A stretch of 51,342 bases of DNA, from assembly GCF_016775155.1 (NCBI RefSeq), contig NZ_JAEUGD010000020.1:1-51342 (forward strand), in the 5' to 3' direction. Below the pieces are notes generated by a model, which was given only the letters and a program-made list of their open reading frames with translations, searched no databases and had not been told where the DNA came from. The position numbers were made by a program, and so were the translations under genes. The DNA is from Fulvivirga marina. GTDB lineage: Bacteria; Bacteroidota; Bacteroidia; Cytophagales; Cyclobacteriaceae. Of the stretch, positions 9,741-18,568 are shown in pieces. Positions within the stretch are counted from its first letter, which is position 1. The number at the start of each line of letters is the position of its first letter.

Positions 9741-10571
9741 ATGGAATCGATTATTTACATTTTGATTGCCACCTTATTCCTGACTTCATACCAGGGGTTT
9801 AAGAGTCCGGCTTTTCGGGAAAAGTATATTTTTGATGTTGACCAAATTCTTATTGACAAAGAATACTACAGAGTTTTCACCTCTGCATTTTTGCACAGCA
9901 ATTGGTACCATCTCATATTTAACTCGTTGGCCCTGTCATCTTTTGGCGTATTCGTGTTAGTGGTTTATGGTATTAAAGACTTTACTCTGATTTATATGAT
10001 CAGCTTAATTGGTGGCGGGCTGCTCAGCCTGTACCTCCACCGAAACCATGGTGATTATCGTGCTTTGGGGGCCTCTGGCGCCATCTCCGGAGTAGTTTTC
10101 TCCACAATTTTGCTCTCCCCTACTTCTGAGATATCACTTTTATTTATACCCTATGGTTTTCCTGCCTGGGCATTTGGTATTGCATTCGTAGCATATACTG
10201 TTTGGGGTATCAAAAAAGGTAGTGACAATATTGGTCATGAAGCACACCTGGGAGGGGCCATTTTTGGAATGCTTACCACCATAGCCATAGACCCCGACCT
10301 TTTATCTACAAACTATTGGATTTTTGTGTTATTAATGGCTCCATGCCTTATCTTCCTGATATTTGTTTACAAAAATCCAGAATACCTTCTAGTTGAAAGC
10401 GTATCACTAAAGTCATTTATAAATACCCGCAAAAAAACTTATGAACCCACTAAGACCCCCGAAGAAGAACTCAATGATTTGCTGGATAAAATTAGTAGTC
10501 AGGGAATAGGCTCATTAACTGCAAAAGAAAAAAAGAAGCTGGAAGAGCTCTCAGGTAAAGAATTAAAATGA
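9741..10571 (+). CDS. Rhomboid-family intramembrane serine protease
   Basis: A polytopic membrane protease expected to cleave transmembrane helices of partner proteins in the inner membrane. In the 276 residues I see the HSNWYHLIFN motif (52-61) of helix 2, the catalytic-serine motif GASG with Ser112, and the catalytic histidine in HEAHLGG (His169). About six hydrophobic segments fill residues 1-210. A soluble, charged C-terminal tail (residues 215-276) is rich in lysine and glutamate and contains a DLLDKISSQGIGSLTAKEKKKLEEL segment. That segment matches the short tail motif seen in many Bacteroidota rhomboids. Its stop overlaps the start of the MepB-like gene by 4 bases, so the two are translationally coupled. 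Confidence 0.93.
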   Translation: MESIIYILIATLFLTSYQGFKSPAFREKYIFDVDQILIDKEYYRVFTSAFLHSNWYHLIFNSLALSSFGVFVLVVYGIKDFTLIYMISLIGGGLLSLYLHRNHGDYRALGASGAISGVVFSTILLSPTSEISLLFIPYGFPAWAFGIAFVAYTVWGIKKGSDNIGHEAHLGGAIFGMLTTIAIDPDLLSTNYWIFVLLMAPCLIFLIFVYKNPEYLLVESVSLKSFINTRKKTYEPTKTPEEELNDLLDKISSQGIGSLTAKEKKKLEELSGKELK

Positions 10572-11083
10572 AACAAAACTTGAATAGCCCACTGGTTGAT
10601 ATTAAACATAAAGTATATGCCCCATGCTCCTTTGAAATCACTGACTATTTTGAGGAGACAGAAAGCAAGGAATACAGCGCATGCCAGTTTATACTAAACG
10701 GGCGTAGCATTATATGTAGAAGCTCAAAAATAACTCCCAAGAAAGTGGGGCAATTCGTTACATTTTGGAAGAGAAAAGGCAATGGACCTATTGAACCTTT
10801 TCATGAATCCGACTCTATAGACCTCTATGTAGTAAATGTTGCGGACAAGGGTAAGTTGGGACAATTTGTTTTTCCGAAATCAATACTAATCAAAAAAGGG
10901 GTTATTTCAACCCCTGTAAAAGAAGGGAAAAGAGCTATTCGTGTTTACCCTCCATGGGACAAAGTGAAAAACAAGCAAGCAGAACGAACTCAAAAGTGGC
11001 AATTGGAGTATTTTTTAAATGTAGATGATTTACCAGACTTGGAAAAAGCAAAAACTTTATACAGCAATAGAACAAGTTCCTAG
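10568..11083 (+). CDS. MepB-family protein
   Basis: Resembles MepB (PF08877), a small soluble family first seen beside the staphylococcal mepRA efflux genes and still without a proven function. Family blocks visible in the 171 residues are the ITPKKVGQFVTFWKR motif near 57-71, the GQFVFPKSILIKKGV motif near 97-111, and the RAIRVYPPW block with the nearby QKWQ near 119-142. No membrane segment or signal peptide is present. It overlaps the rhomboid gene by ATGA, and the DUF1835 gene follows within 45 bases. I see no mepA or mepR-like neighbour, so the staphylococcal context is not kept. Confidence 0.82.
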   Translation: MKQNLNSPLVDIKHKVYAPCSFEITDYFEETESKEYSACQFILNGRSIICRSSKITPKKVGQFVTFWKRKGNGPIEPFHESDSIDLYVVNVADKGKLGQFVFPKSILIKKGVISTPVKEGKRAIRVYPPWDKVKNKQAERTQKWQLEYFLNVDDLPDLEKAKTLYSNRTSS

Positions 11084-11127
11084 TCAAGAGATGACTAATC
11101 CGATTGCCAGGAGTAATACCGCACAAT

Positions 11128-11871
11128 ATGCAAAAAAAATATCACATACTCAATGGCGATGTATTAAAAGAGCAGTTCCCTGCTGACATACCGGGAGAGA
11201 TAATTGTGTTGAGAGAATGTTTAATGGATGGGCCCGTTATGAGCAATAACATTGATGGGTTTTATGCCATTCGAGCCAAATTCATCAGCCTTCTCGATGC
11301 CAATTTCACTGAGAGTACTCATTACGAAAAAACAGTACCTGAACTGGAAAAGATATCGGATATACCCGATATGAGTGACTTGACTTTGTGGTTTGAGGAT
11401 GACCTGTTCTGTCAGGTAAATTTTTGGTTTTCCATCAGTCAGGTTCACCAAAGGAACATTGATCTGTTTCTGGTAAGACCTCCGCAGGATACCCTATATG
11501 GTTTTGGAGGGTTAGACAAAGTAGCTTTAAAAACTGCTTTTGAGAAACGTATGGCTATCACAGACGCAGATAAATTAGCACTGCTTTGGGAATTCTATAG
11601 AGGTAATGACTCTAAAAATCTTCTACTGACAGCCCATGAGTTGAGGTTTAAATACCCATTTATTCAACATGCAGTACAGGTGCACATAGACCGCCAACCT
11701 CAAGGTGAGTTTCCCGGTAGGCCAAAGGCCACTTTGAAACAAATTATTAAAGACCTCCAGACAGATCGTTTTGATCTGATTTTCCAGGAGTTCAGCAAAA
11801 GAGAAAGCATCTATGGCTATGGAGATTTACAAGTTAAAAGGCTATATAATGAAGTTATTACCAAAAAGTAG
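11128..11871 (+). CDS. DUF1835 domain protein
   Basis: A protein of about 247 residues with an N-terminal DUF1835 domain. The domain pattern is the opening HILNGDVLKEQF and the REC-LMDGPV block near 30-40. It also has a DLTLWFEDDLFCQVN stretch typical of the family, followed by a helical C-terminal half. Function is unknown. A longer frame opens at a TTG at 11104, but I choose the ATG at 11128. The sequence right after it, QKKYHILNGD, is where family members begin, and a GGAG lies about 13 bases upstream. No signal peptide is present. It may be the third gene of the rhomboid-mepB unit. Confidence 0.8.
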   Translation: MQKKYHILNGDVLKEQFPADIPGEIIVLRECLMDGPVMSNNIDGFYAIRAKFISLLDANFTESTHYEKTVPELEKISDIPDMSDLTLWFEDDLFCQVNFWFSISQVHQRNIDLFLVRPPQDTLYGFGGLDKVALKTAFEKRMAITDADKLALLWEFYRGNDSKNLLLTAHELRFKYPFIQHAVQVHIDRQPQGEFPGRPKATLKQIIKDLQTDRFDLIFQEFSKRESIYGYGDLQVKRLYNEVITKK

Positions 11872-12112
11872 TGCCTCATTCCTTACTAGAGAACATTAAT
11901 GTTTCCCAAATACAGATTGTCACCTCGCAGTCATTGATCATATGGGGGCTAGTTCCTTCTATCACGTCTCAGTGATAAAATATGAATTCATTGTTTACAA
12001 TGAGAGAGACAAGACCTATCCTGAAAGCTTTCGGGACACTAAGAAGCAATCTCCCTGCCCCCTTTCTGAAATAAAAATCGTATCTTGTAATAAGGCTATT
12101 TAACGTGGAGAC

Positions 12113-12793
12113 ATGAAACCTCACCTTTTTCTATTCGCTTTAGTAATTGCCAGTAGCTGCACCAGAGTTTACTTTGAGCAACCACAGCCTAAAGGGGGAA
12201 AAGCTTTAACATCTTTTCCTGAACACTTAAGAGGTGCCTACATAGCGGATGAAGACACTTTCCATATCAAAGCCAATGAATTCACCTATACAGAGTTTTT
12301 TGATAGGTCCATTACGTTAGCAGAAATCAATTCTTCCCCTTTCATCACCATTCAGGATAGCCTCATTTTTGACAAATCCTCACTTGATAAGAATGGATGG
12401 AGATTCAGAAATTCGGACGACACGTTACATTACCGGGTAAAACTCAGGGTAAGGCATATTCTTTCCGATACACTCGTACTAAAAACCTATGACCACTTTT
12501 TGGTACTCAATGAAAGGGAAGACAAAAAAGACTTTTGGAACACCTACTTGATAGAGAAATTCAAAAACGGAGATATTAGTATTTGGTCTGTTGGTAACTT
12601 TAAAACAGAAACTAACCATGACAAGAAAATTAAGTATGAAGCCGAACTAAAGGATTTTTACAGGGTCACTGAATTCAAAAAAATTGGTGATGATGAATAT
12701 TTGATCAATCCGAGCCTCAAAGAATTTAAGAAACTCATGAAAAATGGTTTCTTCACTAAGGCGGATACTTTTCGACTGATTAGTAACAGATAG
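12113..12793 (+). CDS. Hypothetical lipoprotein
   Basis: Not recognised. The 226-residue protein begins with a short lipoprotein signal ending ASSC, with the lipidation cysteine at 16. It is therefore probably anchored in the outer or inner membrane. The rest is beta-rich and charged with no repeats. A good ribosome-binding sequence, GGAGA, lies 5 bases before the ATG, unusual for this window and supporting the start. A second lipoprotein gene follows 32 bases downstream. The two may form a small unit. Confidence 0.72.
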   Translation: MKPHLFLFALVIASSCTRVYFEQPQPKGGKALTSFPEHLRGAYIADEDTFHIKANEFTYTEFFDRSITLAEINSSPFITIQDSLIFDKSSLDKNGWRFRNSDDTLHYRVKLRVRHILSDTLVLKTYDHFLVLNEREDKKDFWNTYLIEKFKNGDISIWSVGNFKTETNHDKKIKYEAELKDFYRVTEFKKIGDDEYLINPSLKEFKKLMKNGFFTKADTFRLISNR

Positions 12794-12795
12794 CT

Positions 12796-12803
12796 TATGT
12801 TTG
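12796..12803 (+). promoter_or_regulatory. Candidate Bacteroidota -7 box (TATGTTTG)
   Basis: TATGTTTG matches the TAnnTTTG -7 consensus and lies 23 bases before the second lipoprotein start. No good TTG -33 element is seen at the usual distance, so this is a weak call. The same bases form part of a small GTTTG/CAAAC hairpin. Confidence 0.3.
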
Positions 12804-12825
12804 CTTTAGCCAAACAATAAAAATC

Positions 12826-13782
12826 ATGAATTTCTTCAAACCTTTATCCTTACTTGTACTGAGTACGCTGCTACTTTCATGTGATCCTCTAAACAGAAAA
12901 AATGAAGAAGTCCGGGAAGTTCCTGAGGGTCCATTTGAAGGAGAAATTGCTTTATCAGAATCCAGAGGGCTTTATGGCAGCCTGTTCAAAACCCACACTT
13001 CGTACCTGATCTCTGAAAACACCCTCAAACGGGAAGAACGACTAGGTGGCTTAAATGACGTGTTTGATAATTATGCTGGTATTATTATCGATTTAGAAAA
13101 AGATAGCGTTACCCTCTACTATGCGGATATCACAGAAAAGTTTAAGCACACTCTTACTGTAAAAGAGTTTAAAGCGCAAATGACAAAAGGGTCTCTACCC
13201 AGAAGTACTCCTTCACCAATTGGAAATACTTTCTCATATTTCAGCGCATATACTCCTATTCATACTGCTGAGGATTCCGTGGTTATAGAAGGTTTTAATG
13301 CAGATTACAATTTGTATAGGGAGGACTTTTTCCAACAAGAAATATATGATTGCAAAAAGTTACAAATCAAACGTGAATTGCTTAAAATGGTCTTCCCCAA
13401 CCTGCCTGCAAACACGAACTTCGTATTGAAATCGGAATTTAAAACCATCCTGACAAGTGTTAAAAACGACTCAATTGTAAACAATGATCAGGTCCGCCTG
13501 GTCGATGAGCTTTCCAGGGGAATTATGTTTCATATCGATTCTGTGGAGCGGGAAGAAACGAACCTGGAAAAACTCTCAAAAAGCAAGTGGGTAAACATGG
13601 GGCTAAACCTACTAAAAAAGGGCATCGACCTAAACCTACACATATCCAGCGAAATATCGAAGTTTTCCGGCCGTGGCACAAAGCCCATAGAATTTTCTTT
13701 ACCTTCAGGTGAATTTAAAGAGATCGATGATTTTGATGCTTTTTGTAACTCCATACCTACTGGTGGCGAGTTTGATGACTAA
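12826..13782 (+). CDS. Hypothetical lipoprotein
   Basis: Not recognised. The 318 residues begin with a lipoprotein signal peptide whose lipobox reads LLSC, with the cysteine at 19, followed by a charged linker. The mature part is mixed alpha/beta with no clear motif; a glycine- and serine-rich stretch lies near the C terminus (SKFSGRGTKPIEFSLPSGEF). It lies between another orphan lipoprotein and a VOC protein, 11 bases upstream of the latter, so co-transcription is likely. I see no trafficking or TonB-type clue. Confidence 0.68.
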   Translation: MNFFKPLSLLVLSTLLLSCDPLNRKNEEVREVPEGPFEGEIALSESRGLYGSLFKTHTSYLISENTLKREERLGGLNDVFDNYAGIIIDLEKDSVTLYYADITEKFKHTLTVKEFKAQMTKGSLPRSTPSPIGNTFSYFSAYTPIHTAEDSVVIEGFNADYNLYREDFFQQEIYDCKKLQIKRELLKMVFPNLPANTNFVLKSEFKTILTSVKNDSIVNNDQVRLVDELSRGIMFHIDSVEREETNLEKLSKSKWVNMGLNLLKKGIDLNLHISSEISKFSGRGTKPIEFSLPSGEFKEIDDFDAFCNSIPTGGEFDD

Positions 13783-13793
13783 AACAAATAACC

Positions 13794-14189
13794 ATGAACC
13801 AACAAATAACCCAACTAGCTCTGGTTGTAGAAGACTATGATGACGCAATCGAGTTCTATACCAATAAGCTACATTTCGACCTGATTGAGGATACAAAAAT
13901 GAGTGAAACCAAAAGATGGGTTGTTGTAAGGCCAAAAGGATCCGGTGGCTGCAACCTACTACTGGCTCTGGCTGCAAATGAAGAGCAAAAATCTAGAGTG
14001 GGAAATCAAACAGGAGGGCGTGTGTTTCTTTTTCTCCATACTGACAACTTTGAAAGAGACTACAAGAACCTTTTGACGCACAATATCAAAATAGTGAGAG
14101 GACCGTCAAAAGAGCCTTATGGTACTGTAGCTGTTTTTAAAGATCTATACGGAAATTTATGGGATTTGATAGAGCCTACAGATTTATGA
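13794..14189 (+). CDS. VOC/glyoxalase superfamily protein
   Basis: A 131-residue vicinal-oxygen-chelate protein. It opens with ITQLALVVEDYDDAIEFYTNKLHFDLIED and ends with PYGTVAVFKDLYGNLWDLIEP, the paired beta-alpha-beta-beta units of the family with a metal-ligand-type glutamate near the end. The first-position histidine of classical glyoxalase I is replaced (QLALVVEDYD). The enzyme class is therefore uncertain: it could be a dioxygenase-like, isomerase-like or antibiotic-binding member. It starts 11 bases after the lipoprotein stop. Confidence 0.85.
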   Translation: MNQQITQLALVVEDYDDAIEFYTNKLHFDLIEDTKMSETKRWVVVRPKGSGGCNLLLALAANEEQKSRVGNQTGGRVFLFLHTDNFERDYKNLLTHNIKIVRGPSKEPYGTVAVFKDLYGNLWDLIEPTDL

Positions 14190-14287
14190 ACTTCCTCACA
14201 ACTGAGAAAAAACTTAAATGAAGTTTCCCCCGTTAATCATGTACTTCCTTTATCAAACCCGAAAAAGGGAGAAGAATACTAAAAACT

Positions 14288-15046
14288 ATGAACTTAAACC
14301 TTGCGGTACTTATTGATGGCGACAACATTCCATCTGCCTACCTAAAAGAAATGATGGAAGAGATAGCCAAATATGGCAACCCTACCATTAAAAGGATTTA
14401 TGGAGACTGGACAAAACCTAACCTTTCCAAGTGGAAAAATCTGCTTTTGGAAAATGCCATAACTCCTATTCAACAATATGGCTATACTACTGGTAAAAAT
14501 GCAACGGATTCAGCCATGATCATCGATGCCATGGATATATTATATTCAGGTAAAGTCAATGGTTTTTGTCTTGTATCCAGCGATAGTGATTTTACAAGAT
14601 TAGCGACAAGGCTACGCGAAGCTGGTATGCAGGTGTTTGGCATAGGAGAAAAAAAGACTCCTAACCCTTTCATTGTAGCATGTGATAAATTTATCTATAT
14701 CGAAATATTAAAAAATCAGCAGGAGGAAAGCACATTCGGTGCCTCTGAAACAAAATCCCATAAAAAAAGTAACCTTGATAAAATCACACAAAAAGAGATT
14801 CGACTGATATCATCTACCATTTCTGACCTAGAGGATGACGATGGGTGGGCATTTTTGGGAGATGTGGGTAGCCTCTTGCAGAAAAAACAACCTAATTTCG
14901 ATTCTAGAAATTATGGTTTTCAAAAATTAACACCACTTATTAAGTCAATTAAAAACTTTGAAGTAGAACAACGTGAAACAGCTGGAGGACGCACCAAACT
15001 AATCTACGTTCGGGTTAAAAAAAATGCTAAAGTTAAGTCTAAATAG
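14288..15046 (+). CDS. NYN-domain (LabA/DUF88) RNase with OST-HTH tail
   Basis: A probable RNA-processing or RNA-degrading protein. Residues 1-145 form a NYN/PIN-like domain with the acidic active-site positions visible in LAVLIDGDNIPSAY, NATDSAMIIDAMDIL and LVSSDSDFTRLATRLREAG. Residues about 170-245 resemble an OST-HTH/LOTUS domain (RLISSTISDLEDDDGWAFLGDVGSLLQK, then NYGFQKLTPLIKS). This NYN plus OST-HTH order is known across bacteria and is linked to RNA binding. A purine-rich GGGAG lies about 20 bases before the ATG. It ends at a bidirectional terminator and stands alone. Confidence 0.88.
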   Translation: MNLNLAVLIDGDNIPSAYLKEMMEEIAKYGNPTIKRIYGDWTKPNLSKWKNLLLENAITPIQQYGYTTGKNATDSAMIIDAMDILYSGKVNGFCLVSSDSDFTRLATRLREAGMQVFGIGEKKTPNPFIVACDKFIYIEILKNQQEESTFGASETKSHKKSNLDKITQKEIRLISSTISDLEDDDGWAFLGDVGSLLQKKQPNFDSRNYGFQKLTPLIKSIKNFEVEQRETAGGRTKLIYVRVKKNAKVKSK

Positions 15047-15094
15047 TTCTGCATAGTTTATAAGAACATGCGCTTGCCAGATCCCAGATAAAAC

Positions 15095-15137
15095 AAAAAA
15101 GACTTCCGAAGTTTGTGTAAACCTCAGAAGTCTTAAT
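15095..15137. terminator. Bidirectional terminator
   Basis: Arms AAGACTTC (15099-15106) and GAAGTCTT (15127-15134) pair, with further imperfect pairing inside. An A run precedes and a TTAATTT follows, so it can end transcription from both the NYN gene and the convergent flavin reductase gene. Confidence 0.75.
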
Positions 15138-15154
15138 TTAAACAGACCATAGGT

Positions 15155-16036
15155 CTAATAATCCTGGAGTAAAATTTTCCAGGCAGTTTTGACATCTCCT
15201 TTTTCCAGATGCTGCTGAGCCAACCTGTGCAAATCACTCTCAACATCTGAAGAACCTGTCAATATCGTTTCCACTTCTTCATTAATGGCATAAGCTTTTA
15301 TCTCGTCATCGGTGGGCAACACTTCCGTATTTCCCAAACGCCCCAGGTTATTCCCCGTAAGCACTTTGCTAAACCTGATTCTCTCTGGAATTTGATCCAC
15401 CCCCATGCCTAGCGTGGTTAAAGGCTTAGGAATTTCAAAAATGGAATCTCCCTGAGCCCGGCAATACCAGTTTCCCCCCATTCTTGCCACTGCATCCAGT
15501 TTAAATGGATCAATAATGGCATTTTCATCCAGTATATCCTCTTTAATGTGTACCAGCAGTACTTCGCAGATCACGAGGTTACCTGCACCACCTTCATTAC
15601 CCAATGGCTTAACCTCAATTACCTTACACTCAAAAGCTGCCGGAGACTCTCCTATTCTGGGAGGTCCTACCAGCTCGGAAGCTATCGGTGTCAGCCCTGC
15701 CTTTTCAAACTCATTAACTCCTTTTCCATACTCCGTACTGGCCAGTGACATTTGCTCAACCATGTTATAATTAACAATGTTGATTACCACCTCCTTCACC
15801 TCGAGAACATTTTCGTAGGTGTGTTTTGTGGTATTGTCTCTACCACGTCTTGCTGGTGAAAACACCAGTATGGGCGGGTTGGCACTAAAGCAGTTAAAAA
15901 AACTGAAAGGACTGAGGTTCACATTGCCCTCTTTGTCTATAGTGCTGGCAAATGCTATTGGCCTGGGAGCAACAGCTCCCAATAAATAACCATGCATTTT
16001 ACCAACAGAAACTTCTTTTGGATCTATTCTCAACAT
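15155..16036 (-). CDS. Flavin reductase-like FMN-binding protein
   Basis: A 293-residue flavoprotein with the flavin reductase-like split-barrel domain in residues 10-200. The motifs are GAVAPRPIAFASTIDKEGNVNLSPFSFFN, PPILVFSP and DAVARMGGNWY. The last 80 residues form a helical tail with an unrelated look. It is the last gene of the tyrosine catabolic operon and starts one base after the fumarylacetoacetase stop, so the products probably act together. It may supply reduced flavin, but no partner monooxygenase is adjacent, so its reaction is open. Confidence 0.87.
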   Translation of the reverse strand: MLRIDPKEVSVGKMHGYLLGAVAPRPIAFASTIDKEGNVNLSPFSFFNCFSANPPILVFSPARRGRDNTTKHTYENVLEVKEVVINIVNYNMVEQMSLASTEYGKGVNEFEKAGLTPIASELVGPPRIGESPAAFECKVIEVKPLGNEGGAGNLVICEVLLVHIKEDILDENAIIDPFKLDAVARMGGNWYCRAQGDSIFEIPKPLTTLGMGVDQIPERIRFSKVLTGNNLGRLGNTEVLPTDDEIKAYAINEEVETILTGSSDVESDLHRLAQQHLEKGDVKTAWKILLQDY

Positions 16037-16037
16037 A

Positions 16038-17309
16038 TTATTTTGCCGGTAAAACTTTTGACTTTACTTCTCCAAAACCTATTCTTAAACCATCCTTTTC
16101 TGCGTACCCTCTCATGATAACCGTATCCCCGTCTTCAATGAATTTTCTTTCTGATCCATCAGTCAGTTTGACGGGCTTTGTACCTTTCCAGGCTAGTTCA
16201 AGCATTGAGCCATATGAATCGGGTGTAGGCCCACTAATGGTACCTGAGGCATACATATCTCCAACCTGGATATTGCACCCGTTCACTGTATGATGGGCCA
16301 GTTGCTGGTTAACATTCCAATACATGTACTTGAAGTTACTCTTACATATTTTATTTTCTTCTCCTCCCTCCGGTTGCAGAAGAACCTCAAGATTAATATC
16401 AAAGTTCTTTTCATCTTTCACCTCAAGGTAAGAAAGCACCTCCGGCTTCTGTTCTGGTCCTTTTGTTCTGAACGGCTCAAGTGCGTCCATGGTAACGATC
16501 CATGGTGAAATGGAAGATGCAAAGTTTTTAGCCAGAAATGGCCCCAGTGGAACATACTCCCACACTTGTATATCTCGGGCTGACCAGTCATTGAATAACA
16601 CAAAACCAAATATATAATCTTCCGCCTTCTCAGTAGGTATACTATTTCCCAGCCCGTTTTCCCTACAGGTAATAAACGCCATTTCAAGCTCAAAGTCCAG
16701 TCTTTTACATGGACCAAAAGATGGTTTATCTGCATCAGGAGCTTTGGTCTGCCCTTTTGGACGGTGAATATCCACCCCTGAAACTACTATAGAAGAAGCC
16801 CTGCCATGGTATCCTACGGGAATGTGCTTCCAGTTTGGAAGCAGTGCATTTTCAGGGTCCCGAAACATAGTACCTACGTTTGTGGCATGCTCTTCACTAG
16901 AATAGAAATCAGTATAGTTAGGTATTTTAACAGGCATAAGCATTTCTGCCTCCTCCATAGGTACAAGGGCTATTTCCCTGGCGGGCTTATTGTCGCGCAA
17001 CTCATCGTTACCTGCCTCCAAAAGCTCAGATATCCTATTTCTGACTTCTCGAGTCTTCTCTTTGCCCAGGCCAATAAAATGATTGAGATAATGATGATTA
17101 AACACACCAGAAGGCAGTCCCAGTCCATCTAAAAAGCCATTTTCGTGTAAATAGGTCAGATCAAGAATGTACTCTCCAATGGCCACTCCTGCTCCCGCTT
17201 CCATATAATCGGTTTTGAATATACCAAAAGGCAGGTTTTGAATTGGGAAGTCAGAATTCTCCGGTACTTCCACCCACGACTTTAGAGATGGGTCGTTCGC
17301 TTTTATCAT
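16038..17309 (-). CDS. fahA: Fumarylacetoacetase
   Basis: The final enzyme of tyrosine degradation, cleaving fumarylacetoacetate to fumarate and acetoacetate. The 423-residue length matches the family. Hallmarks are the metal and substrate region YTDFYSSEEHATNVGTMFR, the PVGYHGRASSIVVSG motif, the DFELEMAF glutamates and the FNDWSARDIQ motif. It lies between hpd and the flavin reductase gene on the minus strand. An 84-base gap precedes it from hpd. A partial hairpin in that gap (near 17343-17368) is too imperfect to call a terminator. Confidence 0.96.
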   Translation of the reverse strand: MIKANDPSLKSWVEVPENSDFPIQNLPFGIFKTDYMEAGAGVAIGEYILDLTYLHENGFLDGLGLPSGVFNHHYLNHFIGLGKEKTREVRNRISELLEAGNDELRDNKPAREIALVPMEEAEMLMPVKIPNYTDFYSSEEHATNVGTMFRDPENALLPNWKHIPVGYHGRASSIVVSGVDIHRPKGQTKAPDADKPSFGPCKRLDFELEMAFITCRENGLGNSIPTEKAEDYIFGFVLFNDWSARDIQVWEYVPLGPFLAKNFASSISPWIVTMDALEPFRTKGPEQKPEVLSYLEVKDEKNFDINLEVLLQPEGGEENKICKSNFKYMYWNVNQQLAHHTVNGCNIQVGDMYASGTISGPTPDSYGSMLELAWKGTKPVKLTDGSERKFIEDGDTVIMRGYAEKDGLRIGFGEVKSKVLPAK

Positions 17310-17393
17310 ATCAATTAAAATGTTTTTTTATTTAACAAAACACCCCCTCTCTTTGGTTAAGAAAGGGGATTGAAATGTTTATAACAATTATAA

Positions 17394-18530
17394 TTACAGG
17401 GTACCTCTCAGCTCCTGCTCTCTTTCTATAGCCTCAAACAATGCCTTAAAATTACCTTTTCCAAAAGACTTGGCACCTTTTCGCTGGATAATTTCAAAAA
17501 ACAAGGTAGGCCTGTCACAGACCGGTTTGGTAAAAATCTGAAGCAAATAGCCTTCATCATCTCTGTCAATAAGAATTCCAAGCTCTCTAAGAGGGTCCAG
17601 GTCTTCATCAATTTCCCCAACCCTGTCCAGCACTGTATCATAATAAGTAGCTGGCACTCTCAAGAACTCTACTCCCCTGTCCCTCAATGCAGTAACCGTT
17701 TCAATAATATTATTCGTAGCCACGGCTATGTGCTGAACACCAGAACCATTATAGAAATCAAGGTACTCTTCAATCTGCGACTTCTTCTTACCTTCTGCAG
17801 GTTCGTTGATAGGGAATTTTATTCTGCCATTTCCGTTGGTCATTACCTTACTCATTAAGGCGGTATAGTCCGTAGAGATATCTTTATCATCAAAAGACAC
17901 CAGCTGGGCAAATCCCATTACATCCTTATAGAAGTTTACCCATTTATTCATTTCATTCCAGCCTACGTTACCCACCATGTGGTCGATATAGTGAAGTCCT
18001 ACCGGCTCAGGACTGTAAATAGTTTCCCATTTTTTATAGCCAGGTAAAAACACTCCATTGTAATTTTTGCGCTCAATAAAAATATGTACCGTATCACCAT
18101 AAGTATGGATACCTGATTTGATGATGTGACCATCTTCATCTTCCACCTTCGTTGGCTCCATATATGACTTAGCTCCTCTTGAAGTAGTTTCTTTCCATGA
18201 TTTTGTAGCATCATCGACCCATAGAGCCACTACTTTAACACCGTCACCATGTTGATCAAGGTGTTTATTATACTCACCTCCCTGACCTAAAGGCGTGGTC
18301 AATACCAAGCGAATTTTATCCTGCTCCAATACGTAAGAGGCTTTATCCTTTGCTCCAGTCTCAAGACCTGAATAAGCCAGTGACTGAAACCCAAAGGCCG
18401 TTTTATAAAAGTGTGCCGCCTGCTTAGCATTACCTACTATCAGTTCGACATAGTCAGTACCATTTAGTGGCAGGAAGTCTTCTGCATCTTTGAAGATCTT
18501 TTTTATTTCTGTGTTTTCTACTTGTGACAT
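17394..18530 (-). CDS. hpd: 4-hydroxyphenylpyruvate dioxygenase
   Basis: Converts 4-hydroxyphenylpyruvate to homogentisate, using non-haem Fe(II). The 378-residue protein has two VOC halves. The iron ligands appear as His in HYIDHMVGNV, His in GVQHIAVATNNI and Glu in FFEIIQRKG, in the correct order in the C-terminal half. The C-terminal region also holds LQIFTKP and the GKGNFKALFEAIE tail. It stands upstream of fahA and downstream of the broken four-helix-bundle gene. Full length and all key residues kept suggest it is functional. Confidence 0.97.
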   Translation of the reverse strand: MSQVENTEIKKIFKDAEDFLPLNGTDYVELIVGNAKQAAHFYKTAFGFQSLAYSGLETGAKDKASYVLEQDKIRLVLTTPLGQGGEYNKHLDQHGDGVKVVALWVDDATKSWKETTSRGAKSYMEPTKVEDEDGHIIKSGIHTYGDTVHIFIERKNYNGVFLPGYKKWETIYSPEPVGLHYIDHMVGNVGWNEMNKWVNFYKDVMGFAQLVSFDDKDISTDYTALMSKVMTNGNGRIKFPINEPAEGKKKSQIEEYLDFYNGSGVQHIAVATNNIIETVTALRDRGVEFLRVPATYYDTVLDRVGEIDEDLDPLRELGILIDRDDEGYLLQIFTKPVCDRPTLFFEIIQRKGAKSFGKGNFKALFEAIEREQELRGTL

Positions 18531-18568
18531 TTTTTCGAGGTTTAATGTTCCAAATTATTTTGTGATTG

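Noticed and set aside
17340-17372. Possible terminator between hpd and fahA
   Set aside because: The C-rich and G-rich arms pair only with bulges and there is no clear T run.
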